Source of the DNA: Elysia crispata
Taxonomy: Eukaryota > Mollusca > Gastropoda > Plakobranchidae
NCBI GenBank assembly: GCA_033675545.1
Contig: JAWDGP010002685.1
Span: forward strand, 1 to 64,000
DNA length: 64,000 nucleotides
Direction: 5' to 3'
The notes beneath the pieces were generated by a model. That model made no database searches. It saw only the letters and a program-made list of their open reading frames with translations, and had not been told where the DNA came from. The position numbers and the translations under genes are program-made. Shown here piece by piece: positions 11,990 to 25,250 of this stretch (its first letter is position 1; each line of letters opens with the position of its first letter).

Positions 11990-12244
11990 TTAATACCTCC
12001 CATATTCAATACATTGAGAGTTTAAACCCAAAGGTTTTCGTATGTGTTTAAGGTATTTATCAAGTGATTTCAATTCATTGCAATTTGCACAGAGTTTAAG
12101 ATCCGTCAGTTTTATACGAAAGAAATATTGAACTCCATATAAAGTAATAGAAACGTACAAATGCCACATAGTTGGTGAATCAATATTGAACAATGAAATA
12201 GGGGTGAGAAATACTTCTATACTTCTATCTCTATAAACAAGCAT
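11990..12244 (-). CDS. Small zinc-ribbon-like ORF in the left inner arm
   Basis: An 84-residue minus-strand ORF whose C-terminal half reads LKLCANCNELKSLDKYLKH, then I-R-K-P-L-G-L-N-S-Q-C-I-E-Y-G-R-Y. This follows the pattern K-x-C-x2-C-x-E-x-K-x-L-x-x-F/Y...G-L-x-S-x-C-x2-C-x3-Y of small zinc ribbons found in phage-type endonuclease VII/HNH-associated proteins. The fourth ligand is Tyr instead of Cys, so zinc binding would be weakened. The mirrored arm has the same ORF at 21246-21488, identical through about 48 nt. Both copies point away from the central array. Alternatives are a chance ORF preserved only as DNA identity between the arms, or a short exon of a longer gene. The start codon is not secure. 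Confidence 0.35.
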   Translation of the reverse strand: MLVYRDRSIEVFLTPISLFNIDSPTMWHLYVSITLYGVQYFFRIKLTDLKLCANCNELKSLDKYLKHIRKPLGLNSQCIEYGRY

Positions 12245-12416
12245 AATAACAAAATATCAATACAATAGAATAGATATCGAAATAAAAAATCAAAACGGTA
12301 GTATCGATTTCGATTTTTCTTTCTCTATACTAATACAATACCAATGCTGTAGAATCGAAATGATTTCTATAAATCATCAAAATAATACCATATTATCAAA
12401 ATATAATCGAATATGA

Positions 12417-12549
12417 GACTAATCTTGATTTACCCAAGCAGGATATAGCTGGTAACAATCAGCAGCTGCATATATTATATTTTATAATTACATGTTCTCT
12501 TAATATAACAAAAAGATTTGGGACGGGCTAAAAGGATAATAGTTATTGT
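12417..12549. other. Left junction between arm and array
   Basis: About 130 bp of AT-rich sequence (contains gcaggatatagctgg) found neither in the right arm nor in the array. The right junction is direct by comparison. Confidence 0.4.
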
Positions 12550-15500
12550 GAAATTCCAATATGAATGCTAATTAATTCTATTTTGGTAATCTATATAAAT
12601 TATAATTAGCATTATTCCAATATGGCCGCTAGTTAATTCTATTTTGGCCATCTCTACAATTAGCATAATGCCAATATGGCCGCCGATTAATTCTATTTTG
12701 GCCATCTCTATAATTAGCATAATGCCAATATGGCCGCCGGTTAATTTTATCTTGGTAATCTCTATAACAAGCATAATTTCAATGTGGCCGCCAGTTCATT
12801 CTATTTTGGCCATCTCTATAATTAGCATAAATCCAATATAGCCGCCGATTAGTTCTATTTTGGCCATCTCTATAATTAGCATAATTCGAATTTCATTCTG
12901 GTAATCTATATAAATACAATAAATCCAATATGGCCGCCAATTAATTCTATTTTGGCCATCTCTATAATTAGCATAATGCCAATATGGCCGCCAGTTAATT
13001 CTATTTAGGCAATGTGTATATTTAGTATAATCCAATATGGCCGCCAGTTAATTCCAATTTAGTAATCTCTATAATTAGCATAAATCCAATATGGCCGCCG
13101 GTTAATTTCTATTTTGGCAATGTCTATAATTAGCATATTTACCAATATTTTATCTTGGTAATTCTCATATATCCAAATTCATTTTGGTAATCCATATAAA
13201 TACAATAAATCCAATATGGCCGCCGGTTAATTTCTATTTTGGCAATGTTTATAATTAGCATATTTACCAATATTTTATCTTGGTAATTCTCATATATCCA
13301 ATTTCATTTTGGTAATCCATATAAATACAATAAATCCAATATGGCCGCCGGTTAATTTCTATTTTGGCAATGTTTATAATTAGCATATTTACCAATATTT
13401 TATCTTGGTAATTCTCATATATCCAATTTCATTTTGGTAATCCATATAAATACAATAAATCCAATATGGCCGCCGGTTAATTTCTATTTTGGCAATGTCT
13501 ATAATTAGCATATTTACCAATATTTTATCTTGGTAATTATCATAAATCCAATTTCATTTTGGTAATCTATATAAATACAATAAATTCAATATGGCCGCCG
13601 ATTAATTTTATTTTGGCCATCTCTATAATTAGCATAATTCGAATTTCATTCTGGTAATCTATATAAATACAATAAATCCAATATGGCCGCCAATTAATTC
13701 TATTTTGGCCATCTCTATAATTAGCATAATGCCAATATGGCCGCCGGTTAATTTTATCTTGGTAATCTCTATAACAAGCATAATTTCAATGTGGCCGCCA
13801 GTTGATTCTATTTTGGCCATCTCTATAATTAGCATAAATCCAATATAGCCGCCGATTAATTCTATTTTAGCCATCTCTATAATTAGCATAATTCGAATTT
13901 CATTCTGGCAATCTATATAAATACAATAAATCCAATATGGCCGCCAATTAATTCTATTTTGGCCATCTCTATAATTAGCATAATGCCAATATGGCCGCCA
14001 GTTAATTCTATTTAGGCAATATGTATATTTAGTATAATCCAATATGGCCGCCAGTTAATTCCAATTTAGTAATCTCTATAATTAGCATAAATCCAATATG
14101 GCCGCCGGTTAATTTCTATTTTGGCAATGTCTATAATTAGCATATTTACCAATATTTTATCTTGGTAATTCTCATATATCCAATTTCATTTTGGTAATCC
14201 ATATAAATACAATAAATCCAATATGGCCGCCGGTTAATTTCTATTTTGGCAATGTCTATAATTAGCATATTTACCAATATTTTATCTTGGTAATTATCAT
14301 AAATCCAATTTCATTTTGGTAATCTATATAAATACAATAAATTCAATATGGCCGCCGGTTAATTTCTATTTTGGCCATCTCTAAAATTAGCATAATACCA
14401 ATGTAGCCGCCAGTAAATTTATTTAGGCCATCTCTATAATTAGCATAAATCCAATATGTCCGCTGGTTAATTTTATCTTGGTAATCTCTATAAAAAGCAT
14501 AATTTCAATGTGGACAGCAGTTGATTCTATTTTGGCAATCTCTATATTTAGCATAAATCCAATATGTCCGCCGGTTAATTTCTATTTTGGCCATCTCTAT
14601 AATTAGCTTAATTCCAATATGGCCACCGCTTAATTGTATTTTGGCCATCTCAATAATTAGCATAATTTCAATATGGCCGCCAGTTAATTCTATTTAGGCA
14701 ATGTGTATATTTAGTATAATCCAATATGGCCGCCATTTAATTCCAATTTAGTAATCTCTATAATTAGCATAAATCCAATATGGCCGCCGGTGAATTCTAT
14801 TTTGGCAATGTCTATAATTAGCATATTTACCAATATTTTATCTTGGTAATTCTCATATATCCAATTTCATTTTGGTAATCCATATAAATACAATAAATCC
14901 AATATGGCCGCCGGTTAATTTCTATTTTGGCAATGTCTATAATTAGCATATTTACCAATATTTTATCTTGGTAATTATCATAAATCCAATTTCATTTTGG
15001 TAATCTATATAAATACAATAAATTCAATATGGCCGCCGATTAATTCTATTTTGGCCATCTCTATAATTAGCATAATTCGAGTTTCATTGTGGTAATCTAT
15101 ATAAATACAATAAATCCAATATGGCCGCCAATTAATTGTATTTTGGCCATCTCTATAATTAGCATAATGCCAATATGGCCGCCGGTTAATTTTATCTTGG
15201 TAATGTCTATAACAAGCATAATTTCAATGTGGCCGCCAGTTGATTCTATTTTGGCCATCTCTATAATTAGCATAAATCCAAAATAGCCGCCGATTAATTC
15301 TATTTTGGCCATCTCTATAATTAGCATAATTCGAATTTTATTCTAGTAATCTATATAAATACAATAAATCCAATATGGCCGCCAATTAATTCTATTTTGG
15401 CCATCTCTATAATTAGCATAATGCCAATATGGCCGCCAGTTAATTCTATTTAGGCAATGTGTATATTTAGTATAATCTAATATGGCCGCCAGTTAACTCC

Positions 15501-18500
15501 AATTTAGTAATCTCTATAATTAGCATAAATTCAATATGGCCGCCGGTTAATTTCTATTTTGGCCATCTCTATAATTAGCTTAATTCCAATATGGCCGCCG
15601 ATTAATTCTATTTTGGCCATCTCAATAATTAGCATAATTTCAATATGGCCGCCAGTTAATTCTTTTTAGGCAATGTGTATATTTAGTATAATCCAATATG
15701 GCCGCCAGTTAATTCCAATTTAGTAATTTCTATAATCAGCATAAATCCAATATGGCCGCCGGTGAATTTTATTTTGGCAATCTCTATAGGTAGCTTATTT
15801 ACCAATATTTTATCTTGGTACTTCTCATAAATCCAATTTCATTTTGGTAATCTATATAAATACAATAAATTCAATATTGCCGCCGGTTAATTTCTATTTT
15901 GGCCATCTCTATAATTAGCTTAATTCCAATATGGCCGCCGATTAATTCTATTTTGGCCATCTCAATAATTAGCATAATTTCAATATGGCCGCCAGTTAAT
16001 TTTTTTTAGGCAATGTGTATATTTAGTATAATCCAATATGGCCGCCAGTTAATTCCAATTTAGTAATTTCTATAATCAGCATAAATCCAATATGGCCGCC
16101 GGTGAATTTTATTTTGGCAATCTCTATAGGTAGCTTATTTACCAATATTTTATCTTGGTACTTCTCATAAATCCAATTTCATTTTGGTAATCTATATAAA
16201 TACAATAAATCCAATATTGCCGCCGGTTAATTCTATTTTGGCCATCTCAATAATTAGCATGATTTCAATATGGCCACCAGTTAATTCTATTTAGGCAATG
16301 TGTATATTTAGTATAATCCAATATGGCCGCCAGTTAATTCGAATTTAGTAATCTCTATAATTAGCATAAATTCAATATGGCCGCCGGTTAATTTCTATTT
16401 TGGCCATCTCTATAATTAGCTTAATTCCAATATGGCCGCCGATTAATTCTATTTTGGCCATCTCAATAATAAGCATAATTTCAATATGGCCGCCAGTTAA
16501 TTCTATTTAGGTAATGTGTATATATAGTATAATCCAATATGGCCACCAGTTAATTCCAATTTAGTAATCTCTATAATTAGCATGATTTCAATATGGCCGC
16601 CAGTTAATTCTATTTAGGCAATGTGTATATTTAGTATTATCCAATATGGCAGCCGATTAATTCTATTTTGGCCATCTCTATAATTAGCATGATTTCAATA
16701 TGGCCGCCGGTTAATTTCTATTTTGGCAATGTCTATAATTAGCATATTTACCAATATTTTATCTTGGTAATTATCATAAATCCAATTTCATTTTGGTAAT
16801 CTATATAAATACAATAAATTCAATATGGCCGCCGGTTAATTTCTATTTTGGCCATCTCTATAATTAGCTTAATTCCAATATGGCCGCCGATTAATTCTAT
16901 TTTGGCCATCTCAATAATTAGCATAATTTCAATATGGCCGCCAGTTAATTCTATTTAGGCAATGTGTATATTTAGTATAATCCAATATGGCCGCCAGTTA
17001 ATTCCAATTTAGTAATCTCTATAATTAGCATAAATTCAATATGGCCGCCGGTTAATTTCTATTTTGGCCATCTCTATAATTAGCTTAATTCCAATATGGC
17101 CGCCGATTAATTCTATTTTGGCCATCTCAATAATAAGCATAATTTCAATATGGCCGCCAGTTAATTCTATTTAGGTAATGTGTATATATAGTATAATCCA
17201 ATATGGCCGCCAGTTAATTCCAATTTAGTAATCTCTATAATTAGCATAATTTCAATATGGCCGCCAGTTAATTCTTTTTAGGCAATGTGTATATTTAGTA
17301 CAATCCAATATGGCCGCCGATTAATTCTATTTTGGCCATCTCTATAATTAGCATAAATCCAATATGGCCGCCGGTTAATTTCTATTTTGGCAATGTCTAT
17401 AATTAGCATATTTACCAATATTTTATCTTGGTAATTATCATAAATCCAATTTCATTTTGGTAATCTATATAAATACAATAAATTCAATATGGCCGCCGGT
17501 TAATTTCTATTTTGGCCATCTCTATAATTAGCTTAATTCCAATATGGCCGCCGATTAATTCTATTTTGGCCATCTCAATAATTAGCATAATTTCAATATG
17601 GCCGCCAGTTAATTCTATTTAGGCAATGTGTATATTTAGTATAATCCAATATGGCCGCCAGTTAATTCCAATTTAGTAATTTCTATAATCAGCATAAATC
17701 CAATATGGCCGCCGGTGAATTTTATTTTGGCAATCTCTATAAGTAGCTTATTTACCAATATTTTATCTTGGTACTTATCATAAATCCAATTTCATTTTGG
17801 TAATCTGTATAAATACAATAAATCCAATATGGCCGCCAGTTAATTCCAATTTAGTAATCTCTATAATTAGCATAATTTCAATATGGCCGCCAGTTAATTC
17901 TATTTAGGCAATGTGTATATTTAGTATAATCCAATATGGCCGCCAGTTAATTCGAATTTAGTAATCTCTATAATTAGCATAAATTCAATATGGCCGCCGG
18001 TTAATTTCTATTTTGGCCATCTCTATAATTAGCTTAATTCCAATATGGCCGCCGATTAATTCTATTTTGGCCATCTCTATAATTAGCATAATGCCAATAT
18101 GGCCGCCAGTTAATTCTATTTAGGCAATGTGTATATTTAGTATAATCCAATATGGCCGCCAGTTAATTCCAATTTAGTAATCTCTATAATTAGCATAAAT
18201 CCAATATGGCCGCCGGTTAATTTCTATTTTGGCCATCTCTATAATTAGCTTAATTCCAATATGGCCGCCGATTAATTCTATTTTGGCCATCTCTATAATT
18301 AGCATAATGCCAATATGGCCGCCAGTTAATTCTATTTAGGCAATGTGTATATTTAGTATAATCCAATATGGCCGCCAGTTAATTCCAATTTAGTAATCTC
18401 TATAATTAGCATAAATCCAATATGGCCGCCGGTTAATTTCTATTTTGGCCATCTCTATAATTAGCTTAATTCCAATATGGCCGCCGATTAATTCTATTTT

Positions 18501-20966
18501 AACCATCTCTATAATTAGCATAATGCCAATATGGCCGCCAGTTAATTCTATTTAGGCAATGTGTATATTTAGTATAATCCAATCTGGCCGCCAGTTAATT
18601 CCAATTTAGTAATCTCTATAATTAGCATAAATCCAATATGGCCGCCGGTGAATTTCTATTTTGGCCATCTCTATAATTAGCTTAATTCCAATATGGCCGC
18701 CGATTATTTCTATTTTGGCCATCTCAATAATTAGCATAATTTCAATATGGCCGCCAGTTAATTTTTTTTAGGCAATGTGTATATTTAGTATAATCCAATA
18801 TGGCCGCCAGTTAATTCCAATTTAGTAATTTCTATAATCAGCATAAATCCAATATGGCCGCCGGTGAATTTTATTTTGGCAATCTCTATAGGTAGCTTAT
18901 TTACCAATATTTTATCTTGGTACTTATCATAAATCCAATTTCATTTTGGTAATCTATATAAATACAATAAATCCAATATGGCCGCCGGTTAATTCTATTT
19001 TGGCCATCTCAATAATTAGCATGATTTCAATATGGCCGCCAGTTAATTCTATTTAGGCAATGTGTATATTTAGTATAATCCAATATGGCCGCCAGTTAAT
19101 TCGAATTTAGTAATCTCTATAATTAGCATAAATTCAATATGGCCGCCGGTTAATTTCTATTTTGGCCATCTCTATAATTAGCTTAATTCCAATATGGCCG
19201 CCGATTAATTCTATTTTGGCCATCTCAATAATAAGCATAATTTCAATATGGCCGCCAGTTAATTCTATTTAGGTAATGTGTATATATGGTATAATCCAAT
19301 ATGGCCGCCAGTTAATTCCAATTTAGTAATCTCTATAATTAGCATGATTTCAATATGGCCGCCAGTTAATTCTATTTAGGCAATGTGTATATTTAGTATT
19401 ATCCAATATGGCCGCCGATTAATTCTATTTTGGCCATCTCTATAATTAGCATGATTTCAATATGGCCGCCGGTTAATTTCTATTTTGGCAATGTCTATAA
19501 TTAGCATAGTTACCAATATTTTATGTTGGTAATTATCATTAATCCAATTTCATTTTGGTATTCTATATAAATACAATAAATTCAATATGGCCGCCGGTTA
19601 ATTTCTATTTTGGCCATCTCTATAATTAGCTTAATTCCAATATGGCCGCCGATTATTTCTATTTTGGCCATCTCAATAATTAGCATAATTTCAATATGGC
19701 CGCCAGTTAATTCTATTTAGGCAATGTGTATATTTAGTATAATCCAATATGGCCGCCAGTTAATTCCAATTTAGTAATTTCTATAATCAGCATAAATCCA
19801 ATATGGCCGCCGGTGAATTTTATTTTGGCAATCTCTATAAGTAGCTTATTTACCAATATTTTATCTTGGTACTTATCATAAATCCAATTTCATTTTGGTA
19901 ATCTATATAAATACAATAAATCCAATATGGCCGCCAGTTGATTCTATTTTGGCCATCTCTATAATTAGCATAATTTCAATATGGCCGCCAGTTAATTCTA
20001 TTTAGGCAATGTGTATATTTAGTATAATCCAATATGGCCGCCAGTTAATTCGAATTTAGTAATCTCTATAATTAGCATAAATTCAATATGGCCGCCGGTT
20101 AATTTCTATTTTGGCCATCTCTATAATTAGCTTAATTCCAATATGGCCGCCGATTAATTCTATTTTGGCCATCTCTATAATTAGCATAATGCCAATATGG
20201 CCGCCAGTTAATTCTATTTAGGCAATGTGTATATTTAGTATTATCCAATATGGTCGCCAGTTAATTTTATTTTGGCCATCTCTATAATTAGCATGATTTC
20301 AATATGGCCGCCAGTTAATTCTAATTTAGTAATCTCTATAATCAGCATAATTTCAAAGTGGCCGCCGGTGAATTCTATTTTGGCAATCTCTATAATTAGC
20401 ATATTTACCAATATTTTATCTTGGTAATAATCATAAATCCAATTTCATTTTGGTAATCTATATAAATACAATAAATCCAATATGGCAGCCGGTTAATTTC
20501 TATTTTGGCAATGTCTATAATTAGCAAATTTACCAATATTTTATCTTGGTAATTATCATAAATCCAATTTCATTTTGGTAATCTATATAAATCCAATAAA
20601 TCCAATATGGCCGCCCGTTAATTTTATTTTGGTAATCTCTATAATAAGCATAATTTCAATGTGGCCGCCAGTTGATTCTATTTTGGCCATCTTTATAATT
20701 AGCATAAATCCAGTATGGCCGCCGATTAATTCCAATTTAGTAATCTCTATAATTAGCATAATTCGAATATGGTCGCCGGTTAATCCTTTTTTGCTAATCT
20801 CTATAAATAGCATAATGCCAATATGGCCGCCAGTTAATTCTATTAAGGCAATCTCTATATTTAGTATAATCCAATATGGCCGTGGTTAATTCCGATTTGG
20901 AAGTCTCTATAATTAGCATATTTCTAATATAGCCGCCGGTTAATTCCAATTTGGTAATCTCTATAA
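12550..20966. repeat. ~8.4 kb satellite-like tandem array, ~54-bp unit
   Basis: Roughly 150 head-to-tail units, all in the same orientation. The consensus runs ccaatatggccgccagttaa, ttctattttggccatctc, tataattagcataat. Units differ in a few diagnostic blocks: tttaggcaatgtgtatattt, ccaatttagtaatctctat, and tattttatcttggtaattct joined to a tccaatttcattttggtaat unit lacking the gccgcc core. These subtypes recur in a fixed order, giving higher-order repeats, for example a ~124-bp dimer-like unit repeated at 13094, 13218, 13342 and 13466, and larger blocks of several hundred bp repeated through 15.5-20 kb. Units at both edges are the most divergent. Small ORFs with IWPP or GGHIG peptides on either strand are shadows. 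Confidence 0.95.
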
Positions 20967-21245
20967 TTCCAATTTTACTCCGGTCTGAAAATGAAATTCG
21001 ATTATATTTTGATAATATGGTATTATTTTGATGATTTATAGGGATCATTTCGATTCTACAGCATTGCTATTGTATTACTTATAGAGAAAGAAAAAATGGA
21101 AATCTTTCTACCGTTTTGAATTTTTTTTTTTTAATTTCGAATTCTGTTCTATTGTAATAATATTTAATTATGCTTGATTTGTAGAGATAAAAATAAAGAG
21201 GATTTTTTCACCCCTATTTAATTATTCAATATTGATTCACCATCT

Positions 21246-21488
21246 TTGTGGCAGTTGGCTATTCCATGTTATGTTCCCAACACATACCACCCACGCATTA
21301 TCAATTCGGTAATAAGGGTTTATGTTTCTATTACTGTAAATGGAGTTCAATATTTCTTTTGTATAAAAATGACGGATCTTAAACTCTGTGCAAATTGCAA
21401 TGAATTGAAATCACTTGATGAATACCATAAATACATACGAAAACCTATTAAAAACAAGACATTTATCAAAAACAACAAAGACAGATAA
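21246..21488 (+). CDS. Small zinc-ribbon-like ORF, right-arm copy
   Basis: The plus-strand frame contains V-Q-Y-F-F, then MTDLKLCANCNELKSLDEYH and K-Y-I-R-K-P. It mirrors the left-arm ORF. After R-K-P the reading diverges into a Lys/Asn-rich end (IKNKTFIKNNKDR) and lacks the second cysteine pair, so this copy is truncated relative to the left one. Confidence 0.3.
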   Translation: MWQLAIPCYVPNTYHPRIINSVIRVYVSITVNGVQYFFCIKMTDLKLCANCNELKSLDEYHKYIRKPIKNKTFIKNNKDR

Positions 21489-21957
21489 AAAAAAGAGTGT
21501 TATCTGAGTTTATTCAGAGAAATCCAAATTATAAAAATATAAAAAGAAATCATTATATTACACATTGTTGTCTAAAATAATTAAAAAGACACATAACAGT
21601 CTTTTAAAAATAACGTCAGTGAAACTTATGTATATAACATAAACGAATATGACATTTTCATTAAAAGAGATAATACATATAAGGGCATTGCCTGTTAAAT
21701 GAACTTTAATTTGTTTGACTTTCAGCTCACATTGCATTACAATAAAAGACAATTAATAATTCACATAAATTTTTTTCAAAAACATTAATTAGGTTTTTAC
21801 TCCAGTCAACATAGTTTCCATGTTCTCTTTAAATGCGTTATCCAGAGAAATAGTAACTGGATGATAAGAAAGCTTTGAGGATTCAAACAAAGTCCCACGT
21901 TTTACTTCTGAAAAGGAATCACAAAAAAGAAAGAATAATATGAGGGTGAAACCTTAG

Positions 21958-22331
21958 CCAAATAAAGACGAGGCAACAAACGTTTGTGTCTTTTGTTAAT
22001 CCAAAACTAGGTCGACCGTTTCCACAAGAACCACCACCTTGACATTCACAATGTAAAAAAACACGTCCTCTCTATGTTTTGAGAACGATGTTGTTTTGAC
22101 TGTGAAGGAGTTGCTCTAGATAGCTATTAACAAATGTCATCGTAACAGTGTGCTGATTAACCAGCCGATCGGGTGAGCAATATTCAACTGAAAAGGCTTG
22201 TATTATAGGCGTCTCGACTAAAATCGACAATGTATACTGAAACTTGAGTTTCTTTAGAAATGGTTATAAGTTTTGTAACATTTAAAACTAGAGGCTTATA
22301 TAATAAAATATTTAAAACAAAAATAACTTAA

Positions 22332-22384
<53 letters not shown>

Positions 22385-22399
22385 CATTGTATGCTTATG

Positions 22400-22430
<31 letters not shown>

Positions 22431-23004
22431 GTTCTAACCCTCTTTGAAATTTGAAGTAAAAATAAAGCCAGAAAATACATCGCTACATGGCGACTTACAT
22501 AAAGATACATGAGCTTAAATAAAGATAGCACTGTACAAAGTTTTTTAACTAAAAATATAGGAAGAGAAGTTCACAAATATATTCTTTCATATAATGCTAT
22601 TTTTATCACTGTCAGTCAATCCCACAAGTGCCTCGAATTAACCTGGATTAGAAATACACTGTAGCTCAATATTAAAATGGCTTCACTGAAGAACAAAAAA
22701 AGAATGGCTACAGCAAGCAGTGTAAAAATTAAATGTATGTTTATAAAAAGTGTAAATCTTAGAATGCTTTAAGATTAACTCAAATTTATAATATTTGCTC
22801 AAATTAGAGGTAAAAAAGCATGACTTATATTGGGCGGCAGCTCAGAGCACACTCTGGGAAAGAGGAATGAGGGTATCTTTCCCTCTGCTAGTCTCTGAGA
22901 GGTCCATGGGCAAGACCAATTAAAAATAAAACATGAAATGATATCAGACAGCAACAATGTGAGTTGATGGGTAAATCAGCTCATTAAAACAAAAAAAATA
23001 ATAA
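21958..23004. other. Right-arm-specific segment
   Basis: No counterpart in the left arm. It contains a (TA)n tract at 22336-22381, a (CTGT)n(CT)n tract at 22398-22429 and otherwise AT-rich sequence without a supported exon. It ends where LINE reverse-transcriptase sequence begins. Confidence 0.4.
22336..22429. repeat. (TA)n and (CTGT)n(CT)n microsatellites
   Basis: About 23 TA, a 16-bp spacer, then ctgt repeats running into ct repeats. Confidence 0.95.
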
Positions 23005-23835
23005 AGTGCGGTGTCTGACAAGGATGTGTGCTTGCTCCAGACCTTTTCTCTCTCTACAGTGAAATGATTTGAGAAGCATAGAAGGATACCCAGGAATTAA
23101 AATAGAAGGGCACAAAGTAAGCAACATGAGATACGCTGATAACGTTGTATTAATTGCAGAAAATAAAGAAGACTTGCCACAATTATTAGACATCACTGAA
23201 GAAGAAAGCAGAAGGAAAGGATATGGATTAAAGAGCAAAAATACAGAAGTAATGGTCGTCAATCGAAACAATGCGTGTGCACAGATCAATTTTTTAGTAG
23301 CCAAAGGTAATTCCTTCAGGAATCAATGCAAATACTTGGGCACTTGAATGTGAAGAGATGGACACAACAACTGTGAAATCGCATCAAAAAAGGCACTGGA
23401 GTGTTTTACTGAACCCATCCCTGGATGTTAGGCTTGGACAATTTAAAAAACAACTACAAAATTAACTGGAGGAAACAGAAATGTGGTTCCTAAAGAGAAT
23501 GCTATGAATCTTATTTATGGACTTCAAAGAAATCAAACTAAAGTGTGGTACGAGGAGCTGGCATATATATGCTCATAAATACCATATTTAATCTACAGGC
23601 AGTATTTTTTGGCCATGTGATGAGAAAAAAGAAACTGAAACATTTTTGAGAACTGGATTGATTTTAAAGAAAAAGGCAGCAGAGGAAAGAAGCGAGAGAA
23701 GATGTAGCATGGATTAAAAAAGCGGCTAAATGTAAAATGAGTGACAGATGCACTAACAGCATCAAGGTATAGAGATGCGCAGAAGGTCATGATTGCCTAA
23801 TCTAAAGAGCAGGGCACCTAATTCATTGATATACC
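23005..23835 (+). mobile_element. LINE reverse transcriptase fragment (right arm copy)
   Basis: At 23005-23060 the reading is V-R-Q-G-C-V-L-A-P-D-L-F-S-L-Y-S-E, the palm motif before the catalytic box. After a frame change, 23069-23347 reads MRYADNVVLIAENKEDLPQL, then E-E-E-S-R-R-K-G-Y-G-L-K-S-K. The catalytic YADD is changed to YADN. The tail to 23835 ends R-Y-R-D-A-Q-K-V-M-I-A. Stops and frameshifts make it dead. Its last ~260 bp are shared with the left arm, so the LINE was present before the arms were duplicated. Confidence 0.75.
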
Positions 23836-24769
23836 GGGTATTTTCCATGAATCATCTAAGGATTTGTGTCTAGCTACAAAAAAAAAACAATAAAAAAAGA
23901 TGTATCTAATAAACGTAGTTGTAAGCAATATAAACATATATTGTCTCTGTTGTTTGAACGTAGATGAATACCACATATGTTGAGCGCTGTTCTACATAAA
24001 ATTATGTATAGACAATCACTGCCATAAGTACAGCAAAGATTGCAAATATAACATCTCACTCCAGTTCTATAACATTTTCAAAGCTGGAAAGTTCAAAGGA
24101 CTCAAATCACACATAGTGAAAAAAAAAACATAATACGAAGGAATGTATTCACAGACAACACCTTGCAGACAAGTCTCACTTGTACATAAGGTGCAAGCTG
24201 ACTACCTTTGATTGGTCTACAAACGTAGCCCAAAATTTGTCTTGACCTGCAAAGACAAAGAAGGAACAAATGATTTTTTCCCTCTCTTTATTTTTTGAGA
24301 AAATCAAAAAAAAAAAAAATGATTTTTGTGAAAGATGAAGTTTGTTTTAAGCTGAGAGGATAAGAAAAGAGATGACATGAAAGATTGAAAAACCTGTCTG
24401 TCCTACTGGAGAAAACGAAGAAAAACGCACACAAAAAAAATAATAATAATGCCATGATGTCACAAGGCTGCTTGAATTGAACAAACAGAAGGTCTCAGCA
24501 CTTTTTCTATGACATCAAAAGCAATGATCACATGAATTTAAAGTAGTTTAAAATTCTTGAGAAAAGAAGATCAACTTACACATCAAGGGCAAAACTAGGT
24601 GTTGCGTCACTCTTCAAAACTCAGTAGATGGTAAGGATTCTCTCTCAAAAGCACATTGTCTCAAGTTGCTTAGTCTGTGGCTGCTGATCTCAAAATGAAG
24701 AAGAGGTTGAAGATCTCTGTCAGATTATCACTGAAGATGTTGAGAGGAACATACGAGGGGAGTTCAATA

Positions 24770-24943
24770 AGTCTTCCCAAAGTTGATCGCAATTTTGCCA
24801 ACAAAGCTGAATAATAGTTTCCAGTGATTGTATGGCCCTGTTCTAAATAGTCTGTCATGATAATGCCATCTCCGTCCCAGAAGCAGGACAGCATAACCTT
24901 TCCCATCCAAGAAAAGCCGTGGGAAGCTGCAAAAAGGAATTCT
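24770..24943 (-). pseudogene. mariner transposase middle fragment, inverted within the element
   Basis: The minus-strand frame reads SWMGKVMLSCFWDGDGIIMT, then D-Y-L-E-Q-G-H-T-I-T-G-N-Y-Y-S-A-L-L-A-K-L-R. This is the conserved stretch between the first and second catalytic aspartates of mariner transposases. It faces the opposite way to the C-terminal piece that starts at 24945. The N-terminal third, including the first catalytic Asp, is absent. Confidence 0.85.
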
Positions 24944-24944
24944 T

Positions 24945-25250
24945 TTGCTTCATGACAATGCTCCAGCGCACAGATCAATGATGGCAGTTCACACATTGAT
25001 GCAGTGTGGGTTCAAAATTCTCCTTCATCCGCCGTATTCACCAGATCTAGCACCATCTGACTTTTTCCTTTTCCCAAGTCTGAAAAAACATCTGAAGGGA
25101 CAGCGTTTCCATAGCAATGAAGATGTCATATCTGCAAAAGAAGAATGGTTTGAGTCCCATCCGAAGTCATATTACGCTCAAGGACTTTTGAAGGTCAAAG
25201 AAAGGTGGCAAAAATGTGTCGATATGCAGGGTGACTATGTGGAGAAGTAA
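24945..25250 (+). pseudogene. mariner transposase C-terminal fragment
   Basis: The frame begins LHDNAPAHRSMM and continues to HPPYSPDLAPSDFFLFPSLK. From the Asp of HDN to the Asp of APSD there are 34 intervening residues, the DD34D signature of the mariner family. It ends at a tag/taa-rich zone around 25250 just inside the right terminal repeat. Without the first catalytic Asp and the DNA-binding domain it cannot be an active transposase. Confidence 0.9.

Noticed and set aside
12568..20889. Many ORFs on both strands inside the array with repeating IWPP/GGHIG peptides
   Set aside because: They are produced by the ~54-bp unit length (a multiple of 3), which keeps the frame open across copies. 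They recur identically in the repeats and have no start or splice context.
12550..20966. CRISPR-like array
   Set aside because: Units are contiguous and variable along their whole length, with no constant repeat separated by unique spacers, and the genome is eukaryotic.
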